In this document: in pieces, positions 10,140-19,034 of the stretch
Numbering within the stretch: the first letter of the stretch is position 1
How the letters are laid out: the number at the start of each line of letters is the position of its first letter
Source: Candidatus Borrarchaeum weybense
GTDB taxonomy: Archaea; Asgardarchaeota; Sifarchaeia; Borrarchaeales; Borrarchaeaceae
Length of the DNA: 64,000 nucleotides
Direction of reading: 5' to 3'
Assembly: GCA_019057385.1 (NCBI GenBank)
Contig: JAHQJS010000004.1
Span: 364,535 to 428,534, forward strand
Translations under genes and position numbers: made by a program
Notes under the pieces: generated by a model
The model's database searches: none
What the model was told of the DNA's origin: nothing
What the model saw: only the letters and a program-made list of their open reading frames with translations

Positions 10140-10466
10140 ATGATTGTCAAACAAAAAGATAAACCTGTTAAAAGTGCGTATGGTGTAGAATTTAAGGCAC
10201 TTGCGACTGGCGATAGAATAATGTGTACCATTATGAGATTCAAAAAGGGCGGCAAAGTTCCAAAGCATAAACACCCCGCTGAACAGGTCGGATACATTGT
10301 AAAAGGGAAGTTTAAACTTTGGATTAATGATGAGGAGATTGGGGTTTTAGAACCCGGAGATAGTTATATGATTAAAAGTAGTGAATTTCATTCGATGGAA
10401 ATGCTAGAAGATTCAGAATGGGTAGATATGTTTTCTCCACCACGAGAAGAGTATATGGATAAATAA
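10140..10466 (+). CDS. Small cupin-domain protein
   Basis: 108 aa. A single cupin barrel carries KHKHPAEQVGYIVKG (motif 1: two His, one Glu) and PGDSYMIKSSEFHSM (motif 2 His). Members bind a metal and act as small enzymes or ligand sensors. It is preceded by about 100 AT-rich bases that probably hold its promoter. Substrate unknown. Confidence 0.8.
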   Translation: MIVKQKDKPVKSAYGVEFKALATGDRIMCTIMRFKKGGKVPKHKHPAEQVGYIVKGKFKLWINDEEIGVLEPGDSYMIKSSEFHSMEMLEDSEWVDMFSPPREEYMDK

Positions 10467-10530
10467 ACTACCCTTATTTTTGAAATACGCGTTTAAATAC
10501 GATAATATAGAGTTTCAAAGTGATTAGCTT

Positions 10531-11184
10531 ATGATTATTAAACAGGAAGACAAAGCTATAAAGAAATACTTAGGAAGATTGAAGTCTGCTATAGAAAAAA
10601 GATTTCCCAAAGAGTTCTCAAAGCCCTTAGCTGAGATATTATATCCGTTAGCAAAAAACAGAATAATTTCTTACGATAAAATACAACTAGAGAAGGAACA
10701 AAAGGATGAACTTTTATTTTTGGCGTATAACGAGCGCCTATTACTTCCAGTTGCGCTAAAAACGTTAGCGTGGAATTCTAGACCCCTAACTTTAAGATCG
10801 GGGGAACGGTATGAAATGCCTCCTGCAATTCAATATTTGATTAGGCATGCCGAAAAAACGGGAGAATGGAGTCCTGAGCATGCTGTGAGAAGTTATCTTG
10901 AAGTTATTGGTGAGCCTAACGTCGAGATACTTCTGACATTTTTCCAAGAAATGAAGAGACAGGTAAGCCGTTCAAAAACGTTATCTAAAACCAAAAAGAT
11001 TACACCTGTCCTTTTAAAAAGATGCCTAAGAAATATCCACGCAAAACAACTAGCCACAAAATTGGAGTTAGGGAAAACAATAGCCAAATTAAAGGGAGGA
11101 GGTATAATTAGTCCCTTTTTCCTTAAAATTCCAGAAAAAGGTCCGTGTTATGAAATAAATCCCTCTGTTTTCTTTGACTGCTAG
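10531..11184 (+). CDS. Unrecognised 217-aa protein
   Basis: A basic, mostly helical protein without cysteines in the core and without membrane segments. Central stretch: PPAIQYLIRHAEKTGEWSPE. The first codons resemble those of the upstream cupin gene (MIIKQEDK against MIVKQKDK), which may be chance. Codon use and AT content match the neighbours. It ends in TAG. I do not recognise a family; a nucleic-acid-binding or regulatory role would be a guess. Confidence 0.55.
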   Translation: MIIKQEDKAIKKYLGRLKSAIEKRFPKEFSKPLAEILYPLAKNRIISYDKIQLEKEQKDELLFLAYNERLLLPVALKTLAWNSRPLTLRSGERYEMPPAIQYLIRHAEKTGEWSPEHAVRSYLEVIGEPNVEILLTFFQEMKRQVSRSKTLSKTKKITPVLLKRCLRNIHAKQLATKLELGKTIAKLKGGGIISPFFLKIPEKGPCYEINPSVFFDC

Positions 11185-11273
11185 GGAACAAAGAAATGCG
11201 GGAACTTTCTCGTATAAGAACATATATTTGCCTGAAAGAAAAAGAAAAATGGGGATGTTCCCAGTAATAAAAA

Positions 11274-12455
11274 CTATTCTTCATTAAGTCCGAGTGCTTC
11301 AGCGATGATCTCAGTTATATCCATCATTTTGATATTTGCTTCTGCTTTTTTGATTCCTTCGTTAATATTGTCGTAACAAGCAGGACATCCACTTACGATT
11401 ACTTCTGCACCTATTGATTTTGCCTGCTCTACCCTCTTTAGAGCTAGTTCCATGCCTAGACCGGCGTCAACACCTTTTACGCCACCACCGCCACCGCAAC
11501 ATCTTGCATCTTTTCTTGTATCTGGGAGTTCCTTGTACACTATGCCGGGAATAGCCTGTATTAACTTTCGTGGGTTATCATATTGCAATTCATGTCGTCC
11601 AAGTTCACAGGGATCATGCCACGTTACAACTTTATTAATACTGTTGCCATTGTTTAGTTGAAGTTTTCCTCGATCTAAAAGGTCTGCAAGAAACTCATTT
11701 GCATGAACTACTTCAAAGGGTGGTTTGATTCCTCCAACATCTTCATAAAGGTGTTTAAAAACTCTATAACAGCCAGCGCATGTCGCTATTACTTTTTCTA
11801 CGCCTAGATTATTGAACGCCGAGATATGATGCTCCGCTAGTTCTTTAATCATCTCGCGGCCGCCAGCCAGATAGTATGGAGAACCACAGCACCATTCGTC
11901 TTCGCCCAGGAGAGTGAAGTCCAGACCTAAATGATCCATTGTCTTTACTAATGATAGTGGTATTTGTGATAAGCGACCCATGAATGAGCCAAGGCAGCCC
12001 ACAAAATATCCAATCTTTGCATCTGTGTTGGTCCTGTCCTCAACGACCTCTTCGGCATCGGCATCCATCATAGACCAGATCGTTCGATCATCTTGTTCCA
12101 TATCAAAGATATTATGACTTTCTTCCAAAGCCTCTACGAGCATCATTGAAGACTCAGGAGCGCATCCTCGGTTAAACATTTCCTCGCGAGCATGTAATAT
12201 AATCTCTGTACATTCAACTCCACTTGGACAAATATCTACGCAGTGATTACAAATTAAGCAAGTATATTCGCCTTGAGTCATTAGTTCGTTAGGGGAAATT
12301 TTTCCCTGAAGCATTCCTAATGCCATTCTGATTCGTCCACGGGGCCCGATGACTTCCCATCCGCGTTCCTCAAGTGTTGGACAAATTGAATTGCATTTAG
12401 CACATCGCACGCATTTAAGCATTGCCTGAGCCCAATTTTCGATCTTCTCGTGCAT
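11274..12455 (-). CDS. GlcF-like Fe-S subunit of a glycolate/2-hydroxyacid dehydrogenase
   Basis: 393 aa. Two ferredoxin-type clusters at the N-terminus (CVRCAKCNSICP; CLICNHCVDICP), then two CCG domains (CCGSPYYLAGG; CCGGGGGVKG). The architecture matches GlcF and related electron-transfer subunits. Its start lies 19 bases after the end of the FAD-binding GlcD-like gene on the same strand, so the two form an operon and a heteromeric flavin/Fe-S dehydrogenase. Confidence 0.85.
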   Translation of the reverse strand: MHEKIENWAQAMLKCVRCAKCNSICPTLEERGWEVIGPRGRIRMALGMLQGKISPNELMTQGEYTCLICNHCVDICPSGVECTEIILHAREEMFNRGCAPESSMMLVEALEESHNIFDMEQDDRTIWSMMDADAEEVVEDRTNTDAKIGYFVGCLGSFMGRLSQIPLSLVKTMDHLGLDFTLLGEDEWCCGSPYYLAGGREMIKELAEHHISAFNNLGVEKVIATCAGCYRVFKHLYEDVGGIKPPFEVVHANEFLADLLDRGKLQLNNGNSINKVVTWHDPCELGRHELQYDNPRKLIQAIPGIVYKELPDTRKDARCCGGGGGVKGVDAGLGMELALKRVEQAKSIGAEVIVSGCPACYDNINEGIKKAEANIKMMDITEIIAEALGLNEE

Positions 12456-12474
12456 TTTTTTTCACCTCGTATCT

Positions 12475-13932
12475 TTAAATAGTCTTGACGGGTATCTTGT
12501 TCAATATAACTTCTGGATCTTCGTTCAAGGCCATTTTTCCAGGATTCATGATATTTTTCGGGTCTAGTGCCCATTTAATTGCTTTCATTATGTCAAGTGC
12601 GACCTCGCCGTGCTCGCGTTTCATGTATCGTGCGCGTGCTATACCGATACCGTGTTCTCCAGTTACTGTACCGCCCAACTCTAACGCTTTTTGATTTATT
12701 TCTTCGATAAGTGCCTCTAACTTTGGCCAGTCTTCAGCAACTTCTTTTCGAATCGTAATGGCGGGATGTAAGTTGCCATCACCAACATGCCCGAACGTCA
12801 CAATTGGGAAATCGTATCTTTGGCTAGCTTCACGTAAGAAAGTTAACATTTCGGGTATCTTCGAAATCGGCACAGCAAGGTCTTCACCCGCGTAAACACG
12901 CGAGTAACCTTCTCGAACACGTACCGATGCTGCACCGACAAGCGACCGTGCTTCCCATAAGCGATCTATTTCCGCTTTTTCTGTTGCCTTCTTTACTTCT
13001 ATTGCACCGCTATCTTTACAGATCTCTGCAATTCTGTTGATTTTGGGTTCTATTTCGAATGATGATCCTTCCACTTCATAGAGAAGCATTGCTTCAACGT
13101 CTGGAAGCTGCATTTCTGGTTTGTATTGATTGATTGCATAAATTGATGATTTGTCTAATATTTCAACGCAACCGGGAATTATTCCAGCCTTAAAAGTGTT
13201 AATGACAGCCTTCCCAGCATTTTCAAGCTCATCAAATAGTGCCATCGCTATGCCTTCTGTCTCTGGAAGTGGGATAAGTCTCAACCAAATCTTTGTGAAA
13301 ACACCTAATACGCCTTCACTTCCTGTAAAAAGTCCCACTAGATTTAATCCAGAAGCTGTTTTTAATGCATTAGATCCCACAGTCGTTATTCTTCCATCAG
13401 GAAGAACAACCTCCATTTTTAAAACATAGGCACCTGTTGTTCCGTAGTTAACGGCTTCCTTTCCAGAAGAGTCATTTCCAACCATTCCGCCTATTGTGGC
13501 TGCGTAGGAACTCGCTGGACCTGGTACTAAGAATCCATGTGGTTTTAAGAACTCGTTGAGTTTATCATTAACTATTCCAGGCTCTACACAAACCTGTAAG
13601 TTATCCACATCAAGTTCTAAAACATGATTCATGCCTGTTAAATCGAGTAGTATTCCACCATAAACAGCTATTATTCCACCTGAACAACCAGTTCTGGCGC
13701 CTGCAGGTATTACAGGAATTTCGTTTTCATAGCAGTATCTAACTATCTTTGAAATTTGTTCCGTTGAACTTGGTCTTACAACTACATCTGGTGTTTTCTC
13801 AAAACGTGACGCGTCCGTGGCAAAGGTTAGTAGCATTACTGGATCCATTGAAAAGTTTTCTTTTCCTACAGTTGCCGTTAAAAATTCATTTAATTTCTCT
13901 TTATCAATCGACTTTCTCTCCATAATTCTCAC
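12475..13932 (-). CDS. GlcD-like FAD-binding oxidase subunit
   Basis: 485 aa, full length. The PCMH FAD-binding fold is shown by PAGARTGCSGGI near residue 75 and TGSEGVLGVFT near 200. The C-terminal FAD-oxidase domain has FGHVGDGNLHP (metal and substrate His) and GTVTGEHGIG. Family members oxidise glycolate, D-lactate or other 2-hydroxyacids. Paired with the GlcF-like gene downstream, it probably passes electrons through Fe-S clusters to a membrane or soluble acceptor. Confidence 0.88.
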   Translation of the reverse strand: MRIMERKSIDKEKLNEFLTATVGKENFSMDPVMLLTFATDASRFEKTPDVVVRPSSTEQISKIVRYCYENEIPVIPAGARTGCSGGIIAVYGGILLDLTGMNHVLELDVDNLQVCVEPGIVNDKLNEFLKPHGFLVPGPASSYAATIGGMVGNDSSGKEAVNYGTTGAYVLKMEVVLPDGRITTVGSNALKTASGLNLVGLFTGSEGVLGVFTKIWLRLIPLPETEGIAMALFDELENAGKAVINTFKAGIIPGCVEILDKSSIYAINQYKPEMQLPDVEAMLLYEVEGSSFEIEPKINRIAEICKDSGAIEVKKATEKAEIDRLWEARSLVGAASVRVREGYSRVYAGEDLAVPISKIPEMLTFLREASQRYDFPIVTFGHVGDGNLHPAITIRKEVAEDWPKLEALIEEINQKALELGGTVTGEHGIGIARARYMKREHGEVALDIMKAIKWALDPKNIMNPGKMALNEDPEVILNKIPVKTI

Positions 13933-14142
13933 CTATCGATAGGTCTTAAAACGTATTTGGAAACGTTCAAAAAGTCTAGACCCTATAGAAAAGGTCTATT
14001 CTCCAAATTTGTCTTTATCTATAATGTTAATCCTCTAAATGAGTTATTATCGTTTGTCACAGGATTTTTTGAACTTTTATAGTTTTTTACACTGACAAGC
14101 TTAAACATGCCTCGTTTATACATTTCCCCTATTAAAAATTTT

Positions 14143-14306
14143 GTTGCAGAGTGAAAAACGATGATGCACTTACTGAAACATGCTTATGGGATACATTAAG
14201 TTTGCAGTTGTCAATGCAAGGTTGCAGAGTGAGAAACGATGACGCACTAACTGAGACGTTCCTGTCGCGAATCCAGCAGTAGCCTTAATCGTCAAAATGC
14301 AGAGTG
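14143..14306. repeat. Direct repeat of about 37 bases, two copies plus a partial third
   Basis: Copies at 14143-14179 and 14221-14257 differ at 4 of 37 positions and lie 78 bases apart; only the first 9 bases recur at 14298. Each contains GATGA followed by CTGA, but the spacing is too short for a normal C/D-box guide RNA. They lie 400-550 bases upstream of the TnpB gene in an otherwise gene-free stretch (13933-14691) and may belong to the transposon's left end or be a small tandem array. Confidence 0.5.
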
Positions 14307-14364
14307 TGATTTTAGAATTCCAAAAAAGTCAAGAATTGTGCAAAATCAAAAAGTGATTCTTGGT

Positions 14365-14512
14365 GTTAGGTTAGAGATTACTTGATAGTTACTGATTTAG
14401 TTTTTTGGTTGTTTCCTTTGGTTGGTGCTTACTTGGTAATTACTGGAAAAAAAAGTTAATTACTGAATAATTACTTAGCTCGGTTAGTAGTACTGAGTAG
14501 TTACGTACTATG
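14365..14512. repeat. Iterated TAATTACT/TAGTTACT motif region
   Basis: Within about 150 bases the motif T-A-(A/G)-T-T-A-C-T recurs at least six times with small changes, giving a strongly skewed, low-complexity stretch before the TnpB gene. It might be a cluster of protein-binding sites or degraded short tandem repeats. No coding frame is present. Confidence 0.4.
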
Positions 14513-14691
14513 ACAAAAGCGCGAGATAGTGCACGCTACTCCTAAAAGTGTGGGGTTTATTAATGAACTGTACTCTAAAGTATACAGGAGCAGTCGATCA
14601 CCATACAACAGACTGTCAAATTCAGAAACACTCCCGATTCATACGATGTGTAAACCCTGAACAAGAAACCTGCATCTTCGGAGCTAATTTT

Positions 14692-15981
14692 ATGTAGGTA
14701 AAGAAGGGAATCAGGCTGCGGATTTATCCGAATAAAGAGCAGAGCATACTGCTCAATAAAACGCTCGGTTGCTGTCGATTCCTTTATAACAAGATGCTGG
14801 AAGAACATATCAAGGTATATGCTCAATTAAAAGACGATTAGGACGCCCTCTACAGTTATAAGTACAAAACTGAGAAATACTACAAGCAAGAGTACCCGTT
14901 TCTTAAAGAAGTGGACTCTAAGGCACTGCAAACTGCGAACCGCCACCTGTTTGCCGCCTACCAGAACTTTTTTGAAGCACTTAAAACGAGCAGGGAAGTG
15001 GGCTTTCCCAGGTTTAAGTCCAAGAAATGCTACCCACAAACCTATACCACGTATAATATCAACAACAGCATACGGATTGACCACCAGCGAAGGAAGATTC
15101 GTATTCCGAAGGTTGGTTGGGTCAACTATAGAGATAACCGCATGATCAGTAATCCGATCAAACACATAACCATCGGTAAGACTGCCACCCACAAGTATTT
15201 TGTGTCGGTGAAGGTGGTGTGTGATGTTGAAATACCACCTAAGAAGGCAGTACTTAACAGCGAGGATATAGCAGGGTTTGATATGTCGACAACGCACTTC
15301 CTGATCGACGAACATACGCAGTACGAGAACCCTCGATTTTATAGGGAAGAGGAGAAACGCCTCAAGAAACATCACAGGGAATTATCGCGCAAGAAAGAGA
15401 GGTCAAAGAACCGGAAGAAGGCACGACTCAAACTGGCAGGGGTTTATGAGAAGATTAACAATCGAAAGCATGACTGGCTTCACAAGATCACCCATGACTT
15501 GAGCGAGAGACACGATGCCGTTATCCTAGAAGATCTCAACATCAAGGGGATGCAGCAATTCAACTCAGGTCTTAGTAAGTCTATCACGCTGGACTTCTCG
15601 TGGTATCAGTTTCGGGTATATTTGTACTATAAAATGTACTGGAAGGGCAAGCATTTCGTCCTGATTGACCGCTTTTCCCCGTCCAGCAAACTATGCTCGA
15701 TCTGCGGTCAGATAAACAATGACCTTAAACTGAACGATCGAGTCTGGACTTGTAAACATTGCGGCACTACTCACCACCGAGATATCAATGCGGTGGACAA
15801 TATTACAGGCGAAGGCATTAGAATATTACAAGAAGAAATCGGAATCATGGTAATCGCAACAACCGACGACCATGATACGTCTACCGTAGGGACTACGGGA
15901 AGTCACGCCTCTGAAGAGGATGTAAGACCTTCTACCAATACCAGGCAGTCCTCGCTGAAGGAGGAATCCACGAGCCTTTAG
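14692..15981 (+). pseudogene. tnpB: IS200/IS605-family TnpB with two in-frame TAG codons
   Basis: Reading from the ATG at 14692 gives about 430 codons: a typical TnpB start (VKKGIRLRIYPNKEQ), helix-turn-helix region, and an intact RuvC-like nuclease with D197 (GFDMS), E280 (LEDLNIKG) and D364 (HRDINA), plus a zinc finger (CSIC...CKHC). TnpB proteins are RNA-guided DNA nucleases. Codons 2 and 50 are TAG; the rest of the frame is open. It is either a decayed gene or needs amber readthrough; TAG ends other genes here, so decay is more likely. GC content is clearly higher than in the surroundings. No TnpA is nearby. Confidence 0.8.
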
Positions 15982-16005
15982 GCCGTGGTAGTTCAAACTG
16001 ACACG
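15880..16005 (+). mobile_element. Right end of the TnpB element with terminal hairpin (possible omega-RNA 3' part)
   Basis: The end of the TnpB frame runs into a region with the IS200/IS605 right-end layout: a purine-rich GAAGGAGGAATCC stretch, then a hairpin at 15968-15988 (stem CCACG/CGTGG with an inner GCC/GGC and TTTA loop), then GTAGTTCAA. In TnpB systems this stretch is transcribed as the 3' part of the guide (omega) RNA, with the guide beginning just after the hairpin. The element border is therefore near 15995-16005. Confidence 0.55.
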
Positions 16006-16334
16006 GATGATGACTAAATTGATATTTAATCTTTTGGACTATTGAATTTGGTTATTCACTATAATTAATGGAAATGATCTAGTGTCAAGAAAAGGCTTGT
16101 TATAGAGATCTTAATTGCTTGTTCCCATATAAACGAGAACAGAGAGTGTGAAGAATTCGAGAAAACTGAATTCTGTCCAAGTATAATTGCACGCGTATGA
16201 CATCCTTGGTCGACTTGCTGATATGTATAAGGGTCAATTTAGGACAAGATAAGGCAAAAGTGCAAATAGACTTGCACTCCTTTCTGGAAGGCTAAATGGA
16301 CGAATAAAACAGATTAATATATTTCAGTTCTTTT

Positions 16335-16530
16335 CTAGGCGATTACGACTTTGAGAAAGGCAATCTCAAAAAAATTTTTGACAAGTTCACTTGAATTCAT
16401 AACAAGTTGATTGATATCTTTTTTTGTTGATCATCGATGTGCAAGTCGCTATGACTATAAATTCTTGTAATGAACTTCCACCATTTCTATTGCAGCTTCT
16501 TTATGATGATAACAGCTTTGAGAGATCTCG
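16335..16530 (-). pseudogene. Broken 3' copy of the LpdD-like gene
   Basis: On the minus strand the residues KKDINQLVMNSSELVKNFF align with EDINRLVKNSNSLVENLL at the end of the intact gene at 18133-18516, and upstream bases keep recognisable matches (a region coding for an HIDD-like stretch) but with stop codons. It is a decayed partial duplication. The rest of the gap 15982-16601 shows no gene. Confidence 0.55.
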
Positions 16531-16601
16531 CATAATTTTGTTTCATTCATTACTATATTGGTTTTTCTTAGCATTGTCTGAAGTTTTTTCAATTATTAAT
16601 T

Positions 16602-18050
16602 TTAAGGAGTAAAGAGATAAATGCTGATCTGATTTTTTGTCTTCATTAGTTTACAGTGATTCGCAATCCAGTCTCTGAATTCAGCATCAGGATCTATAGC
16701 ACCCAGCGTACCTGAGATAAGAAGCCATACTCGTTCATTAGCATTTTTTATCTCATCAAAAGTGCCAGGTTTAAATAATTCGATAGATAGGTTGAAATCG
16801 ATTTTTCCTAGATAATAATAGACCGCTTTATCACCTGTGGCAGCAATGAGATCCTCTGTTGTCATGTGATTTTCAACATATGCACATGCACTTTTCCAGT
16901 CTGCATGAGCTTTATACCTATAATAAGAGAAATAAAAAGTATAAAGGTTGTTTACACTAAGAACTATCGCAAATAAAAAGCCAAAAGCCAGGATCTTGTT
17001 TTTATCGAGATTTAATATTAAACCGCGAAATTCATTTTTGCTTTCGCTTTTCCTAATTTTCTCAAAGGATTCTGTTACTAGGTGAGCCGACAATAACGCA
17101 TACGCGGGTAAAGCAAAAACAATATATCGAGTGTCAATACTAATAATAAAAGTAAGCAAAGCGAAAGTAATCAGCGGAATTAAGGCATAAGCTGTCAATA
17201 AAAAGCCAGTACTACTTTTTTGTAAAACTAGGTAAAGTGCACCTGCAACAGAAAATACAGACAACATTATCCCAAGATCGGATTGAACCAACCTCTTAAA
17301 AAGCTCATCGATGGGCAGTCCCCATCTGAGCGTATTTTCTCCAAATTTAAACTCTATCGTCTGGAGAATTGTAGTAAAAAACAGGATTGAACTAAGGATA
17401 AAGAAAATACCAAAGAAAATCGTAAGATATTTATAATTAAGGCGAAACTGATCACTGCGAAGAAAACCTTTGGAAATTAGCCAGAAGACTAATATTGCTA
17501 GTATAAGAATGGCAGAATAATGTGTGTAAAAAGCTAAAACGGTGAATATAGCAGAAAACACGTAGGGTGTGGCCGTTTCTTTATATGTGGTTTGATAAAA
17601 AAAAGACAAGGCTAATAGGGTAAAAACGGCCAATTCTGTATACATTCTTGCTTGTTGAGACCAATAGATGTGCCACGGAGATACAGAAATAAGAAAGGAA
17701 GCCACTAATCCTTCTTTTTCGCTGAACAGTTGTTTCCCAAAAAAATAAATCAAGGGAATCGTGGCGATGCCAAATAAACAGGAAGGAAGCCTAATAGTAA
17801 ACTCATTTGTCCCAAGGGTTTCTACAAATAACCTAAGGATCACATAGGATAGCGGAGGATGAGATATGTTGTACAGTTTACCTCTACTGTCTAGGATTGA
17901 TGATGCTTCATCATTCCCTAGGCTTGGGCGCCCTAATTTATGTAACCTCAACATAGCACCTATAGCTGTAATTATTATAAGCAAATAAAGAATCATCATA
18001 TGCGGCGCTAACAAAGTTTGTTTCAATGAACGTCTTCCCTGCAGTTTCAC
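16602..18050 (-). CDS. GT-C membrane glycosyltransferase (family 39/ArnT-like)
   Basis: 482 aa with about 10-12 hydrophobic helices. The first extracellular loop has RPSLGNDEASSILDSRGK with the catalytic-type acidic residue, followed by HPPLSYVILR, a typical GT39/ArnT pattern, and WSQQARMYTE later. It probably moves a sugar from a polyprenyl-phosphate carrier onto protein or lipid outside the cell. It resembles the frameshifted gene at 4994-6600 in class, not closely in sequence. Confidence 0.75.
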   Translation of the reverse strand: MKLQGRRSLKQTLLAPHMMILYLLIIITAIGAMLRLHKLGRPSLGNDEASSILDSRGKLYNISHPPLSYVILRLFVETLGTNEFTIRLPSCLFGIATIPLIYFFGKQLFSEKEGLVASFLISVSPWHIYWSQQARMYTELAVFTLLALSFFYQTTYKETATPYVFSAIFTVLAFYTHYSAILILAILVFWLISKGFLRSDQFRLNYKYLTIFFGIFFILSSILFFTTILQTIEFKFGENTLRWGLPIDELFKRLVQSDLGIMLSVFSVAGALYLVLQKSSTGFLLTAYALIPLITFALLTFIISIDTRYIVFALPAYALLSAHLVTESFEKIRKSESKNEFRGLILNLDKNKILAFGFLFAIVLSVNNLYTFYFSYYRYKAHADWKSACAYVENHMTTEDLIAATGDKAVYYYLGKIDFNLSIELFKPGTFDEIKNANERVWLLISGTLGAIDPDAEFRDWIANHCKLMKTKNQISIYLFTP

Positions 18051-18132
18051 AACTCCTATAGACTATTTATGGACCAATAAAATAGCTGTAAATATATAAG
18101 TATTGTAATGATTTGTAGTGATTTGCTTTTAT

Positions 18133-18516
18133 TTAGATGAGTAGACCCTTGAAAAAGTCACTCACAAGTAAATTCTCGACAAGACTATTTGAGTTTTTGA
18201 CAAGTCGATTAATATCTTCTTTAGTCGCGTGATCAATATGTAAACCTGCTATGACGACAACATTTTTGTCAAAGTCAAAATTCTTCATTAATTCCGTTGC
18301 AATGTCTTCAGCAATAACGTTATCTTTATGCCCTTCATCCGTCCAGATGGTATAGTTAACGTTCTTACTCTTATTAGGGCAAGCTATGACCACGGAACCA
18401 ATATGTGGTTTTACTCCACCGCCAATAATAACTGTTAAATCATCACCTGAAGTAATAGCGTGTAGGTTGACTTTGAATTTGCCTTCATCGATAGTGTCGT
18501 TAAATTGATTTTTCAT
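18133..18516 (-). CDS. LpdD-like (prenylated-flavin chaperone domain) protein
   Basis: 127 aa. Key stretches GGGVKPHIGSVVIACP and AGLHIDHATKEDI match the small LpdD/gallate-decarboxylase D-like family, some members of which help the maturation of UbiD-type decarboxylases; no UbiD gene is visible here. Its ATG overlaps the stop of the GIY-YIG gene by 4 bases, so it is part of a SerRS / GIY-YIG / LpdD-like operon. Confidence 0.65.
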   Translation of the reverse strand: MKNQFNDTIDEGKFKVNLHAITSGDDLTVIIGGGVKPHIGSVVIACPNKSKNVNYTIWTDEGHKDNVIAEDIATELMKNFDFDKNVVVIAGLHIDHATKEDINRLVKNSNSLVENLLVSDFFKGLLI

Positions 18517-19034
18517 GAGATCCCTTCTGGAGAATACTCCTTAATAATATCATTGCTAGATGCTATTGCTTCATATGCTTTTTTTACAATTCTACGAACT
18601 CTTTGTTTATTATCTTCAAAGAAAAGAAGGTGACTTTTGCATCCAGATTTACAGTCAGATGCACCAAACCCTCTTACAACTATTTTTCCGCCTAACGATA
18701 AGAGTTCTTTAATTATCATACATTCATATTGCTTATTTGATTCAAAAAATACGATGTGGTTTATTTGAGATTCCTTTACCTTAAGAAAGTAATCAATATG
18801 CCAATGGAGGGTTTTTACTTTAGATATGTGGCGTTGCAATCGCCCTCCGAGACCAACTGCTCCTTTTCCAAGAGCAGAACCGGTATATACATAGTTTCCG
18901 CTAGGGAATTTATATATCCCCAATTTTCCAACTTCAATTTTAATCTCTTGATTCAATTTGATAATTAGCGTATACGTACCCGGACTACTAGGTATTCGAT
19001 CTATTGGAATCATAGTGCTCATTTTTTTGGCCAA
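18513..19034 (-). CDS. GIY-YIG-related DUF123 protein
   Basis: 173 aa. GTYTLIIKL, GNYVYTGSALG, GGRLQRHI, LHWHIDYFL and a Cys/His-containing GFGASDCKSGCKSHL are typical of archaeal DUF123, a GIY-YIG nuclease relative. Its start overlaps the end of the SerRS gene by 16 bases. The family's substrate is not known; a DNA repair or structure-specific nuclease role is usually assumed. Confidence 0.8.
   Translation of the reverse strand: MAKKMSTMIPIDRIPSSPGTYTLIIKLNQEIKIEVGKLGIYKFPSGNYVYTGSALGKGAVGLGGRLQRHISKVKTLHWHIDYFLKVKESQINHIVFFESNKQYECMIIKELLSLGGKIVVRGFGASDCKSGCKSHLLFFEDNKQRVRRIVKKAYEAIASSNDIIKEYSPEGIS

Noticed and set aside
14143..14306. C/D-box guide RNAs
   Set aside because: GATGA and CTGA occur in each unit, but only about 6-8 bases lie between them and the C-box consensus is incomplete.
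14692..14841. Pyrrolysine insertion at TAG codons of TnpB
   Set aside because: TAG ends several ordinary genes in the window and no pyl gene is visible; kept only as an open question.
14827..15375. Minus-strand open frame of 182 codons opposite TnpB
   Set aside because: It is the mirror of the well-supported TnpB frame and has no family residues.
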